From the NCBI GenBank assembly GCA_904063045.1, contig CAJFCJ010000001.1:2115501-2179500 (forward strand): a stretch of DNA of 64,000 nucleotides. Reading direction: 5' to 3'. The translations under genes and the position numbers were made by a program. Within the stretch, counting starts at the first letter, position 1, and every line of letters starts with the position of its first letter. The notes beneath the pieces are model-generated. The model searched no databases. It saw only the letters and a program-made list of their open reading frames with translations, and was not told the origin of the DNA. This document shows, in pieces, positions 12,501 through 24,361 of the stretch. This DNA is from Dimorphilus gyrociliatus (lineage: Eukaryota; Annelida; Polychaeta; Dinophilidae).

Positions 12501-15184
12501 TCTCCATAATCTCATTATGTATAAATTTAAGTAAAGCAACACAATTATATGACAAATAGTCAGCTATACAGAATATATATTTATATAATTTATATACTGT
12601 ATATATTTATATAAATGCTTGAATCTCTTGGTTATATTCAAAATTTATAACTTTTTTCTAAAAATAATAATAATCTATTTAACTGTCGATTCAAGAATGT
12701 CAGAAAAAAAGATATAAAATTTGTTAAAAGCTTAAAATTTATAAAAACAAATTTAAAACTTATTATTTTTTTCTTTTAAGACCGATTTCACTGTATTTGT
12801 TTAAGACTATTATTCCTATAGAATTTACCATATTTCTTTCATTAAAGAAGTCACGATATCTATTTTTAAAAGGAAAGAATATTAAGTAGATTGTCTAGTG
12901 AGGATAAGGGTAGGATATAGGGATATTAATTAATCTCATATTTGAAAACTCGGCAGGGTCGGTTCATAATAAGTAAACTAACATGTTATTTTCGAAAATT
13001 GACTTAAAGTGTAGCTCTGGTCACCGACACAATGAAGGAATGTGAGTTTCTTTTTTATCCTCAACACGTTTCTTCAACCCATTTCGTTTGTTTTTTATCT
13101 CGTACGCTTTAGAAAATTGCGCGCAGAAGCTTTCCTTTTTAGGAGGTGGCCAAGCTACACGATGGGTCAGTTTTTTTGTTACTGTTTGTTAGGAGTGGAT
13201 GAGTTTGCAGTTTCGTTCATTTCCCCTCGACGTCCATTGCGTGACTGCATCTGTTCATCATTTTTGTTCTTGCTAATCTCACTCGATAAGTCGCTGAAAT
13301 TGATATGACGTTATTTTCATATATTGAGAGTCTCACTATCTTGGCTGTGGCGTTCGAGTGTGATTAGCTCGTAGTTTGGAAGGATTGTGATTTGTCGATT
13401 TCTAGCATTTATGGGTCCGGTCGGGGAAAGAAAGTGTCTACCACTTTCTTTCGCGGCTGGAAGGGAGAGGAGGGATCACTACTACAATGCATAATATATA
13501 GGGGTTTGGCATAAAATAATCTACTTCTCCAGGACGTGATGACTTCAGGAAGTACAGACTTCGCCTGTTTAAAGAGGCACTCGTAGTTGACACAGTAAGG
13601 CAGCCTTATTAACCGCTGCGAAATTTTTCTAAAGGTTCATGTCATCTTTTGTCCTCCAACTTTGCGGTCATCGCGTTTGTACAATTTTTTAACGCATACA
13701 AATGTCTACGTGTCTTGTCTTCAACAAATGTGCCCGTATCATTCGCCTAACCTTTGCCCGGTAAACTGATTACTCTTTGACCTACTTTTAATATAGGGCG
13801 TTCCTCTTATTAGGAACTGTAGTGTGATATTTGTTCATTTTATTCTTCCAACTAATCTTATATTTTTTTCTATGATAATCTTATATTATGGGAAAAAATA
13901 TTCAAAATTCATTATCACTTATTCATATTCATTCACCTTTGAAGATACAAATTCTCTATTGCTAGGATACAAATAGAAAGTATTTGGCCGATTTGAAGCA
14001 CCTACGCTAACTTCGCTATTAAGTTTCTTTGTATCATATATACCTTTATTTATCTATCTAGTAGAAATATATATATATATATATAAATTTATATATATGT
14101 ACATATATATATATATGATATATACATATATGTATTTATTTATGTGATGTTTTTTCTTAACAAAAACATATTCGCCTCCACGGAAATTATAATTTATTAT
14201 GTTTAAATTATATAAAGTGAAATTTAATTAATTTTTCAACTCAAAAGAGAAATGTACGCTACGAGAAACTGCTAACAAACTATTTGTTAATTCTTCTAAA
14301 TTTACCGAATCACCCGTCAGATATCAGTATGATTAATAATTTTTTATATTTTTTCTTAAATTGGTGTATACAATCATACAAAATGAGAATAGCTAATGTA
14401 TTGAAGAAAAATTCAAATCATTTTTTATTATAATAAGTTAAGAAACCCACACAACTATTTATATTAAACATTTATATGTATTGTGTTGTATACTGTATAT
14501 ACTGTGCTTAAACAGCATTGTATATATGCTATAGATATATTTAAATATTAAATCTAAACGAAAATTATTTTATATGATTTATATATATATTATTTATAAA
14601 TATAGTGTGCAATATGTTTTTATACAGTATATACGTAAAAAATGCCTCGCTACAGACAACACAATATATTCTTTAATAAATAACAAGTATTTCTCTACAG
14701 CCAATCCGTAAATATCTGAGATTACCCTCTACTTTTTCTTTTATTATTATTATTGCAACTTTCATATGTATTTATATATACTGTATATATATATATATAC
14801 ATACGTGTGCTGTAATTCGTAATCAAATATCCCCTATGAGTTTAAAGTCTAAACTGTTTTTAAAAACTATTATAAAATAACCTTCATGGAATATTAACGG
14901 ATTATGCTGTAACACAAGTAAGCTATCTGTTTTTCGTTAAAATCTTTTGTTTACTGGGCCAAGGTTTATACATTCACTTTAAGAAAATAGAAATGTTATA
15001 CGTCCAATGTTCCTTCTAATCGAGATCGTTTTCTTTCCTTCTAGAGTCTATATTGAAGTTTGCTGATGTGATTCAAGATTAATTTTTTTAAGTCTTAGGT
15101 TTCAGGAGGCATACTGCGTACATTTACACGTGATAAATATCTCTAATATACATATATATATATATACATATATGTATGTGAATT

Positions 15185-15236
<52 letters not shown>

Positions 15237-17016
15237 GTAAAGATATGTAGTTTTTTAGATTTTGATATTTTTTTATACAAAAATGTTTACATCTTTTGTT
15301 TTTTACTTTACACGATAGAAATCGTACTGTAATTTGATGCTTTTTACTTTACTGTAAGGGATAATATAAAAAAAATACAATTTTTTTATATTAATAAATA
15401 TGAGAAGCATCGAAGCAGTACTGTAATTTAAGCATATTTTCTATAATACATTCGTTCCCACGTAGGCCAACTCTCGCTGTTTTTTTTTTAACATATATTT
15501 ATATTTTAGTATATACATATATTAAATTATATATAGATATATGTTAATTTATTTATACTTTTATTCATGCATAAATATTTATACGACAAGTATACTTATG
15601 TATATAGGCTATTCTTGAACAGTAAAGTATAGAATGTGTATATTTTTATGTTAATACTTTCTGAATATAATAACATTGTATTACATAAAACATTTTGTAT
15701 GAACATATTTTTGTTTATACAGAATATTTTATATCAATGTATTAACAAATCAATATACTCTTTTTCTTAATTGAAAGCGAAAATATAACTGGATTAAATA
15801 TCAATTAGGATTTTTTTACATGTAAATTAATCTTAATTATATATGTATTGATAATATTTCTAGGGAAAAAATATATTAATATATATAGAAATATATTAAT
15901 TTATATCTATATGTTTAATATATTATAATCTAATGTTATAATAGTACATATATAATGATTATACATGTATTTCAAGAGACATATACATAATTATACTTAT
16001 TTAAAAGTAGCCTTTAATTAGCTTCAATCAGTTTATTCCGAATAAAAGAAATATTTGAATGTCATTTAATTCTAAATTTTCATGTGATTCAGTTTCGATG
16101 TCGGAAAGTGTACAAGCCATGGATACGGCGATATCACCTACAGTTAGTTCGAGCACTCCATCATGTGTCTCGCCAGGTAATGAATTACATTTTTATGATT
16201 TTTATAGGCATTCTAACAAAACCTTTACTGTTCAACAGAGGCTCTGGAGATACAGCAAAGAATGTTCGATATGACGAAAGCGGATGGAAATACATCAAGC
16301 GTCTTGAAGCAGATGTTACTGTGCTCCCCATCAGAAGTCAAGAACACCTCACCTTCGTCTTTGCCACCGCCACCAAGAACTGTAGCTGATTTATTACAGG
16401 AAAAAAAACAGACAAACAACAGATTCAATGGAAATGATGATAACATGATAAACGTCTCAAACTCCCTCCCAGTTATTAATAATAGGGTTGTTACTAAGCA
16501 AATGAATGGAAACCCAATTGTAAATCCAACAGTACAATTGTTACAGAACAGCCAAATACTCAATCAACCACCGTCTCAATCTATCGTAATACCAACATCA
16601 AATATCGTTACGTCCCAGCAGAATGTTACGACCAATAGTCAGTTAATTCAAAGCTTAATCAATAGTTCATCGCTACAGCAAGTCAATATGAACAGTATTA
16701 GTGGTAGCACTCAGACGATTAACACCCAGTTGCTAAATCAAGCACAACAGCAGCAGCCACAATCCTTTATTTTAACTAACAGCAACACTTCCAATGTACC
16801 TGCAACACCCATATTGATTGTTCCTCAATCGAATCAGAATAATGGATTAGCGCAGATCTTGCAAGGTAATTTATAAATAGATAACATCGAAGTATCATAT
16901 TAATTAAAAATATATGTCCTACAGTGTTTACAAATTCTACTCCAACACCATCAACAACGCAAATGTTGCATGAAGAACTAAATGTAAATCCAAGTCCTTG
17001 TAAGTTTGACAATTAA
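9574..17016 (+). CDS. NFAT5: NFAT5/TonEBP-like Rel-homology transcription factor
   Basis: NFAT5 is the osmotic-stress Rel factor; it binds DNA as an encircling dimer and lacks calcineurin control. Nine exons: 9574-9655, 9759-10278, 10347-10751, 10963-11135, 11239-11426, 11503-11626, 16093-16176, 16239-16865 and 16925-17016, giving 764 aa. Residues 1-225 are acidic and Ser/Pro-rich. The Rel DNA-binding domain (about 230-385) holds the recognition loop RARYQTEGSRG, then VKPHGFYQACPVSG and VDCVGILKLRNADVE, closest to NFAT5. The IPT domain (about 395-500) starts at QPEVCKKSISSLPV. The tail (about 525-735) is Gln/Asn-rich, a likely activation domain. The last exon can stop at 17016 or splice on from the strong donor at 16999 (GTAAGT); I found no further exon, so the C-terminus is uncertain. 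Vertebrate NFAT5 is much longer. Confidence 0.88.
9695..9704. promoter_or_regulatory. NRF1-type palindrome GCGCATGCGC
   Basis: Exact match to the NRF1 core palindrome, 40 bp after exon 1 of the NFAT-like gene. In such AT-rich DNA a ten-base GC-rich palindrome is unlikely by chance. Probably a promoter-proximal activator site. Confidence 0.5.
13417..13460 (+). other. Strong hairpin in NFAT intron
   Basis: An 11-bp perfect stem (13426-13436 pairing with 13442-13452) closes a 5-nt loop TCTAC. A further 7 pairs, two of them G-U, flank it (13417-13423 with 13454-13460) across a small 2x1 internal loop. It lies in the GC-richer island. Function unknown; too short for a typical pre-miRNA. Confidence 0.55.
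15189..15232. repeat. (AT)22 microsatellite
   Basis: Uninterrupted AT dinucleotide array in the large NFAT intron. Confidence 0.95.
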
Positions 17017-18006
17017 AATAAAAGATATAAATAATAACAAGAACATTTTTATTATTGTTCCGATAGTTGAATCATTTTTAACCTAGTTAAAGATTAATCA
17101 AAAGTAATGAAAATTAGATGAGAGAAACAACCTGTAAGAAACTATATGTATTTGTACATTAACTGTATTTATTATTATTTTATTCTTGTTTTTGTGTATC
17201 CCCATATACATTGCATATAGATATATGTATTTTGTACATAAACATGTATATATGTAATGTATATTTTTATTAGAATTAATTTTTCCTTATTTTTTCTCTT
17301 TTAAAAAAAAATGCAGGCATTAAATATTGATTCACTAACGTTTTATATTTTACTTGAAAGCTTATACACAACATATTGCAGTTTTTTGTTGTGTTATTTA
17401 CCCTAAATGAAGAACACTATTTTAAGTGTAATTGGTCATGGAATGTTAATTAATTATACTTTATGTTATTACGTTCCCGCTTCTTTTGTTTTCATACAAA
17501 ATTGTGTTAAGTAAATAAATAAAAGAATTTAATGATTAAATAATTTCTTCTTTCTTTCTTATCTTTTAAGTACAATAGATAATAAAAAAAGGTAAATTTT
17601 TTAATATTTAGTCATCTTTTTGAATACTATTGTCATTACTACATTCAACTCAACGTTATCTTTCGTGAAGCACATTTTCTAATCTTAATGATAAGTGAAA
17701 TTTGTGTCTGAAATATCTACTCTTTTGAACTTGAGTCTTCATATTACAACATTGAACTGTTAAACTTATCATTAAAACTTTATTTTAGTTAATCTATAGA
17801 CTTTTACTATTGAAATATCACTCCCAGGTGGCGTTCAATAACCGGCATGAATTTGTTGCCGTGCATACAATTCTAGTAATTATAGACCAGTAAATCACGC
17901 CTACTTCTTACTTGTTTATTCAACTCTAGGTGGCACTCTATACAAAATTAATCCACCCAACAGCTAACTTGTTTTAGATTTTTCATCCTTAACAAACCCC
18001 ATAGAG
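17017..18006 (+). other. Intergenic between NFAT-like and LIM genes
   Basis: AT-rich. AATAAA-like sequence occurs directly after the NFAT stop (about 17018). Two similar GGTGGC-containing segments lie about 100 bp apart (17824-17833 and 17926-17935). No exon seen. Confidence 0.4.
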
Positions 18007-18867
18007 ATGCCATTCAAGGTAAGTTTTTATCGATATATTAGCTTTTGCCTTTGAAATATCGTAATACTTCTCTTATCTGCAAAATTAGATGCTAATTATA
18101 CAATAATTATAGCAGAGGAAGTATAAATAATAAGTCCTATAGTCCTATAGTTAGGAATTAAGAAACTTTTGCAAAAGAGCAAAGAACAATGATATCATTT
18201 CGAAGAAAGGTAACAATCTAGTTTTATCTTATTCATTAATCGAATTTATCTACTCATGACGGTCAGAAAAATATATTTCTTACTTTATTATCCAGATACT
18301 TGATGCTAAAAATTGATAAGGTAACTTTAAATAATCAAACTAGAATCAAAAAGAAAACAATGACTTTGTGTTAAACAAACTAAAAAGATATTTCCAAAGG
18401 AAATGGCAATAAATAATGCCTTCTATAAATTAAGTAAATATCGAGTGAGACTATTTTCACAAAATCCCACCTATTATCAGTATATACTACCAATGCAGCT
18501 GTGTAATATCTTATACTATAGGATTCCGTAGCATTTGTTTTGCTTACTTTGCAAAAACTGCAAATCTGGAAATAAAAAAAATTCAACAGGCTCCAGAACC
18601 GGAACGTTGTGTCGTGTGCAAAAAGGCTGTGTATCAGCAGGAGAGGCAGGAGGCTGGCGGTTTAAAATTTCACAAGAATTGCTTCAAGTGTTCCGTGTGC
18701 AAAAAACCGCTAAAGTAAGTTTATATATCAACATAAAACTTTTACGCCAACATTTTTTCACAATTAATTACAGTTTGAACAACTATGCCCAATCGGAAGG
18801 AATAGTATTCTGTAAGAACGATTATCAGAAGGAAGTTGTCGCAAAGAATACTCAAGTTGTTACTTAA
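18007..18867 (+). CDS. Small single-LIM-domain protein
   Basis: Three exons, 18007-18018 (just MPFK), 18590-18714 and 18774-18867, give 76 aa consisting almost wholly of one LIM domain. Zinc ligands are visible: CVVC, then FHKNCFKCSVC, then VFCKNDY, the classic C-x2-C...H-x2-C-x2-C-x2-C...C-x2-D pattern. LIM domains bind proteins rather than nucleic acid, often at actin structures. The MPF start recalls the small muscle LIM proteins (Mlp60A/CRP). The body (KKAVYQQE, KNTQ tail) also resembles the EPLIN/LIMD2 type, and the Gly-rich motif after the LIM in CRPs is missing, so I give no symbol. Exon 1 joins in phase 0 with a GTAAGT donor. A second possible first exon lies at 18189-18209. Confidence 0.82.
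18189..18209 (+). other. Possible alternative first exon of the LIM gene
   Basis: ATG followed by ISFRRK and a GTAACA donor, in the same phase as the MPFK exon. It would swap four N-terminal residues for seven more basic ones. It rests on phase and donor only. Confidence 0.25.
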
Positions 18868-19292
18868 ATATCTTTAATTAGAAAAAGAATCTGGTTTTTC
18901 ACATGGATCTAATACCTTTCTAAAAATACTTTTTGCTGTGCCAAAGGAAGAGTTTAATCAAATAGTAAATTTAAGTGATTCTTTTCTCCTCATTCTGAAA
19001 ATTAGATGCTTATAATCAAATTTTAAAGAATAAATCAAAATGATAAATAGTGTTCAATTATAACAAGTTGAAACATGAAATTTTACTAGTTCTAAGTAAA
19101 TTAGCAACCAATTTAACTGAAAAGTTCGTATATCACAGGGGAATTGGCTGTACTTTATATTCATGTATATGTTTATTACATCAGAGAAATAGTTTTATTG
19201 GGGAAAAAAAATGCTATTAATTTCCAATAATTCTGATGGAAATAGAACTAAAAACAAAAATATGAAAGTGAAGAGATAGATACCATATATAT

Positions 19293-19336
<44 letters not shown>

Positions 19337-19344
19337 TGTATATT
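18868..19344. other. Convergent intergenic spacer with AT repeat
   Basis: Spacer between the LIM gene (+) and TRNAU1AP (-). It contains an AT-dinucleotide tract (about 19284-19340) ending just past the TRNAU1AP stop. No other feature seen. Confidence 0.5.
19284..19340. repeat. AT microsatellite
   Basis: AT array with few interruptions, ending TATACTGTATA, beside the TRNAU1AP stop. Confidence 0.9.
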
Positions 19345-22300
19345 TTAAGCAAATATCGAACGCAATTGACCTGAGTCAAGAGTTTTAGTTTCCTTATCAC
19401 TGAGATACAAACAACGCGCGTTGTGCATCATTTCTTGGAACACCTGGCGGAAAAAAATCGAATAGAACACAAATAAACTTTGTTAGATATGTTGCCCTAT
19501 CAATTAAGATTATTTAAATAATAATACTTACAGAATGACTTTTCATATACGCCTCATTCAATTTATCGACATCAACTTCTAGTCCTGGATCAACAAACTC
19601 GTCCTCTTCGAAATCTTCTTGAGGAGGCATTTGTGGAGGTGGCTGTTGTAAATAAACAAAAAAATAAATATCTTCAACATTGAAAGCATTAAACTGTAAA
19701 AACACTATTTAAATCAATGTAGTAAATACTAGGTCTGCTGAGAAAAGTATTACGTCAATCGGTAGTGAAATTGTAGATAGAAGAAAAAAGTTATTAATAC
19801 ACTAACTGGATAGGAATAGGCTTCTTGATTGTAGGCTTGGGCTGGATCAAATGCATAAGAGTTTGATGGATCGATTGATTGATCACCACCTGATTGTTTG
19901 CCTGTTATGGAGCTAACGTAATTTGGATCAGTTCCGTAATGTTTGTGCCACATTTGAACATATTGCTCGGCCATGCTATGTAAAGATATAAATATATATC
20001 AAGAATGATAGCAAAATAATTGTAAACTTAATATTCAACCTATTTGTAAAAGCTGCTTGCTGTTCTTCCTGTTGTTGAATCCATTGCTGTTCCTGGCTGC
20101 TAACGTTTGGCTTCGTGGTTCTTATTATAAAAATAAAACAATTAAATTATCTAAAAAATTTGTGCTTAATATGCTTACGTAGCCTTTTTATGTTGGGCAG
20201 GGGATACTCGTATAGGTTTACCACCCAGCCCACGGTGGCCCTGCATTTCAATCATAGCTCGTTTTTGTTCATCTTGATCTTCAAATCTTACGAATCCATA
20301 ACCCCGACTATGACCCTCCTCGTTCAAAACAACTTTCGCCAGTCGGCATGACGGATATCTTTTACTAAACGTGGAATAGAGCAAAAGATCGTCAACATCT
20401 TCGGTGAGATCACCAACAAAGACGGAATATCCTTGGCTGATGAAAAGTGTTTTAATTTTTTAATATTTCATAGTTATCGAAGTAGTTTATCTGACCTACC
20501 CATTGTTAGCGCCATCTTTCCCATAGTTCGCATAATTCAACTTAAAACGTCTAGGCTGAAAGCATAATTGGTTTATGGAATTAATTTTAGTAAAATAAAC
20601 GTAACGTTTAGATAAAAATGAACAAGTAATACTTACAGGTTTACTGGTTGGAACTATTTTCCCATTATATTTTAACATAGTATGTTGAGCAACCTCGGAG
20701 CTGGCAAAATCAACAAAGCAATAGCCCATCGACTCCCTGGTTAGAAAGATTCTTGAATTATTAAATTGATCAAACTAATATAACTGTTAAAATCTCTTTA
20801 AGAATGAAAAACAACAAAGCAAAAGCCCCAACACATAAGAAACAATACAAAATAAGCAACAAAATTAAACTGAGGATTCTATTTTTAAGCCCTGATTCTT
20901 TCATAACTTTTATTAAACAATAAACACCATCGAAATAAACCTGAAAGAATTCATTTGATCATATCTTTCTTCGCCTGGTGGTTTCAATTTATCTTCACTT
21001 TCAGCCTCTCCCTCATATAGTTTGAATAAATTATACCATATATTTTGAGAATGAAGAAATTTAGGTGTAACCCATGTATCATTTCTCCATTTAGTTGTCA
21101 AATAGAACATTAAACTATCTACGTAGTAGTAGTCATCACTACGAGTAAACTCATCCATTTGATTTATTAGTAGCTGTGATAAATCATTTACAAAAAAGTC
21201 TTCACTATTTATGTAATCAGTTTCCGTTAAATAAATCAGATTATTTGATCGAATTGAGCTTTGCTCCATTAAAAAATTTCCTATTCTTTTCTCCAAGTCA
21301 ATAAAATACTTTTTTAAATAATAATTGCAGTAGTCTGTATAAGAATTAAATTTTGTTAAAAGTAAATCTTCTTGTGACGATTCATCTTCTCCATAGTTTA
21401 CTTGTCGTCTTTTGTGACTATTGTCATCATTTTTTATTCTTTCTTTATAAAAACGAGCTCGCAAACCGTCCTTTTTCTTTTGCTCATATAAGTAACGTTC
21501 ATTCGATTTCTTAATGCAGTTGTAACGAATTTTATCCCAAAAACCCGATTTCTCTTTTTGATTCATTGGTATACTTCTCTTTTCATTTTTATCCCTTAAT
21601 TTCTCGTTGCAATTATTATTTAAAGTCAATCTGCTACTTTCTTTATGCCTTGTTTCTTTTATTTCATTGGATATTTTTGACTTCTCTATAGCAGATTTTG
21701 GAGTAATTGCCTTGTTACTGCCGTTAACTTTTAAAGTTAATTTAATTGGTGTCTTTGTTTTGATTTTGTTAGCTGTACATGTAGTGCTTTCATCTATCAA
21801 AAGTGTTTCAGCTTTCTTTTCTTTATTTATATCATTCTCAGGAGTGGACTGTTTAAATTTCGATTCAAAGAGGGTAAGTAGTTTTTCGGCGAGCTTTTCT
21901 TCTATTATACACAAAAATATAGATTTCTTCGTAGAATATAAACTATTTGAAATAAAATTTGAAAGCCGAATATTCAAATTCGCTAGGCTAGTTTGTTACA
22001 TCTAATATTAGTACTTTTAATTCATTATCTCTGCATTTTCCCCTTAATATTTAAATCGAAATGAGACAGATTAAGCCTTGTGAATGTAGTAGGGATCAAT
22101 GAAAATAAACTATTCGGCTAACCTAATCAATATTTTAATTTACCTGATTTCATAATATCAAAATTACGGTTGGTTTCATTGATTAAAGGAATTCCATTGG
22201 AACTTGACTTGTCAGATGGAATCTGGTTATCGTCATTGAAGTTTCCCATGTTGACTTTATCAGTTTCGTCTGTTTGAGTCGTGATGTCAGATTCTTCTAT

Positions 22301-23984
22301 AAGATCTCTTCCCTCGATATTTGCTACATCTTTACCAGCTTCAGCCTTAGACGATTCAGTAAATGACTGCTTTGAATCATCAAAAGTAGCAAGTTCTTTG
22401 CCCAATGAGCGGGTAGATTGACCACTAATCTTTGAAGAACATAGTATCTTGTTCATGTCGCTCATTACATGTTTATTTTGAATGCTTTCTGTGACAGCAC
22501 TACAACCAGCTTCATAATACTTGTTTTGTTCAACGATTACCGTCAAATCTTCCTTTTCAGAATCTTTGGAAAGGTTATGTAATTCATTCAATGTATTTCT
22601 CCTTTTGGGATCCTCAAGTTTTCTTCTTTCAGATAAATATATTGCATTATCTTCCATCAAATTTTCATCCCGATCCCTAACTGAAGATGCACTGAGTGTA
22701 CATTCTGTTTCTAAAGACTGACATTGATTAGGGCTCTTTTCGATGAAGTTAGGGGAATAATTGCTTTGATCTTTAATAATATTATTTGAGCTTGTATTAT
22801 TAACGAGTTTTACAGAATCTCTTTCTTTATTTTCTTTAATTTGAAAACTTTCATCGTTTGAAGAAAGACAATCAGTTTTTGCTTGACGATTTTCTTTTAA
22901 CCAGCTTTCGACTTTTTCATTACCCTGTTTTTCTTTCATTAGTTTATCAGATGAAATATTGACACGTTCACTCTGACCTGAACTCAATGAAGACGATTCT
23001 GACTGCGAAGACGAAGACGAGGATGAAAAAGAGAATAAAGCTTTTTTAGATTTTTTCCTTTTGAACTGTTTCTCTATTGTTTCCATAAGCATCATTAGCT
23101 TCAAAGCTCTCTTGAATCTCTTTTTCTTTATTACCTTATGGAATATTGTTGTGGATAAGCTAGAGCTTGAGCTGCTAGACTTACGTTTTCTTTTTTTTTT
23201 ATCATTCATAATCGTAGAATCCAATAACTGGTTTTTATACGATTGAAAATTTAGATAGAAAGAAACCAGTTTCAAGTCAATTAAACAACAATTAAATCAT
23301 CCTTTTAAACTATGCTGTTAGATAATTTATTCTCAAATATAGTCGAGATTAAAGTTTAAAGAATCTTCTTCTCATCTCAGAACGATCGATAACAAATTTT
23401 AAATTATTTGAGCTGCCTTGAAACACCAATCTTGAATGATTACGTGCTAGTGAAATAACATATGTTCTGAATTGTGTCCACGACTGAATCGAGTTAAGCA
23501 TACTGTATATTGATTTTATTATAGCGAACATAGGCTATTGTGAAGCACCATCTATTGTTTACTTTTTCAGTATTTAAAAAAATGAAGATATTTTAGTAAG
23601 ACCAATTGACTTCGATAGAAAGTACATTTTAGATAAAACAGTAAAATATATAGTTGATCCAACATACTTTTACATTATGAAATGAAAACATAGCACAAGA
23701 GAAAGCACTAAATAACAAATATTTTTGAACAAACGAAATTTAAATTTTGGCGTAGACTAATAATAAAGAAAATAACTCACCCTGTTATTTTGTTTCGAAT
23801 AACTTTAACCGTGATAACTTTTAATCCCAACGCCATAAAAGCGTTTTTAACGAATGTTTCATCCATATAAGGATCCAACTGTTAGAAAGGAAATAGATAA
23901 AATATAATTATAAAAGAATAAATAATGTCAATTTTATATGATGTATTTAAATCTACTGACATCTCCCATCCACAAACAGCTCAT
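19345..23984 (-). CDS. TRNAU1AP: tRNA-Sec-associated protein SECp43/TRNAU1AP
   Basis: TRNAU1AP binds selenocysteine tRNA and supports selenoprotein synthesis. Nine exons on the minus strand: 23984-23961, 23878-23781, 20736-20637, 20555-20500, 20436-20179, 20120-20040, 19975-19807, 19642-19532 and 19443-19345, giving 331 aa (human about 287). Two RRMs are clear. RRM1 has [27 protein letters not shown] and the RNP1 run [12 protein letters not shown]2 has [14 protein letters not shown] and [19 protein letters not shown] Gln/Tyr-rich tail and an acidic C-terminal segment ([20 protein letters not shown]) follow, as in the family. Acceptor choice at exon 5 (C-CAA-GGA) is set by frame. Intron 2 is 3,044 bp and houses another gene on the same strand. 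The presence of this gene implies the organism uses selenocysteine. Confidence 0.93.
20913..23209 (-). CDS. Uncharacterised Lys/Ser-rich protein nested in TRNAU1AP intron 2
   Basis: Two exons, 23209-22144 and 21901-20913, joined in phase (AAATCAG donor, TATAATAG acceptor), give 684 aa. I do not recognise it. It starts [17 protein letters not shown], followed by a basic helix-like run ([20 protein letters not shown]), a Ser-rich acidic linker and about 250 residues of low-complexity Lys/Glu/Ser. The C-terminal 200 residues look globular: [40 protein letters not shown], and an aromatic-rich segment ending [13 protein letters not shown]. The basic N-terminus suggests a nuclear protein (inference). 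The stop codon overlaps an AATAAA at 20914-20909, so the 3' UTR is minimal. It lies wholly within an intron of TRNAU1AP, same strand. Alternative: extra TRNAU1AP exons, but the conserved RRM1 joins directly across this intron. Confidence 0.65.
23349..23531 (-). CDS. Short reading frame upstream of the nested gene (doubtful)
   Basis: A 60-codon ATG frame in the same intron and on the same strand, 140 bp before the nested gene. It ends in a basic stretch ([11 protein letters not shown]). No family recognised. It could be an upstream frame in the leader of the nested gene, or chance. Confidence 0.2.
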   Translation of the reverse strand: MFAIIKSIYSMLNSIQSWTQFRTYVISLARNHSRLVFQGSSNNLKFVIDRSEMRRRFFKL

Positions 23985-24361
23985 TTTTACCAAAAATAAA
24001 GCTTAAATTTTCGTCTGAGCGAAATTAGAAGAGAAAAGTGCCGGGGTATTACTAAACCCGTGTCACGACAAGAAAGAATAGAAAAAGAATATAAAGCTTC
24101 GCATTTGCAAAATTAAACTCATCTTTGTTTCCTAATTATGTTTAAATTGTATGAGTTTAGAGTAAATAAAGATAAAATTAAGCGAGGTAAATTTAAAGGA
24201 ACAACCTAATAAATAGATCAAGAGCTTATGTATTTTATTCTTCCAAATATTCTAATAAAATTAAAAGCAAATATTCTTCTCTTGATGAGAATAATATAAA
24301 AGATATTAAAAAACTTTGTCAAAATATTTCACAAATGAACAGTGAAAGTTTTATTATACGA
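23985..24361. promoter_or_regulatory. TRNAU1AP upstream region
   Basis: Presumed promoter and 5' leader of TRNAU1AP. It includes a locally GC-richer patch around 24030-24065. No defined motif recognised. Confidence 0.3.

Larger units (their letters stand above)
11627..16092 (+). other. NFAT5: Large NFAT intron with a GC-richer island
   Basis: Intron of 4.47 kb between the IPT-domain exon and the activation-domain exons. Most of it is very AT-rich, with AT-dinucleotide tracts near 14069, 14760 and 15189-15232. The stretch at about 13020-13760 is clearly less AT-rich and contains a strong hairpin. It could be an internal promoter, enhancer or alternative first exon. I could not assign a coding exon to it. 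Confidence 0.5.

Noticed and set aside
13042-13308. 88-codon frame in the NFAT intron
   Set aside because: Hydrophobic, no family similarity, no clean exon borders; kept only as part of the compositional island.
14069-14130. AT-rich palindromic tracts as a possible origin or transposon ends
   Set aside because: Only dinucleotide repeats; no terminal inverted repeats, target-site duplications or transposase remnants seen anywhere in the window.
16776-17012. Minus-strand frame opposite the NFAT tail
   Set aside because: Antisense to a well-supported coding exon with Gln-rich codon bias; shadow frame.
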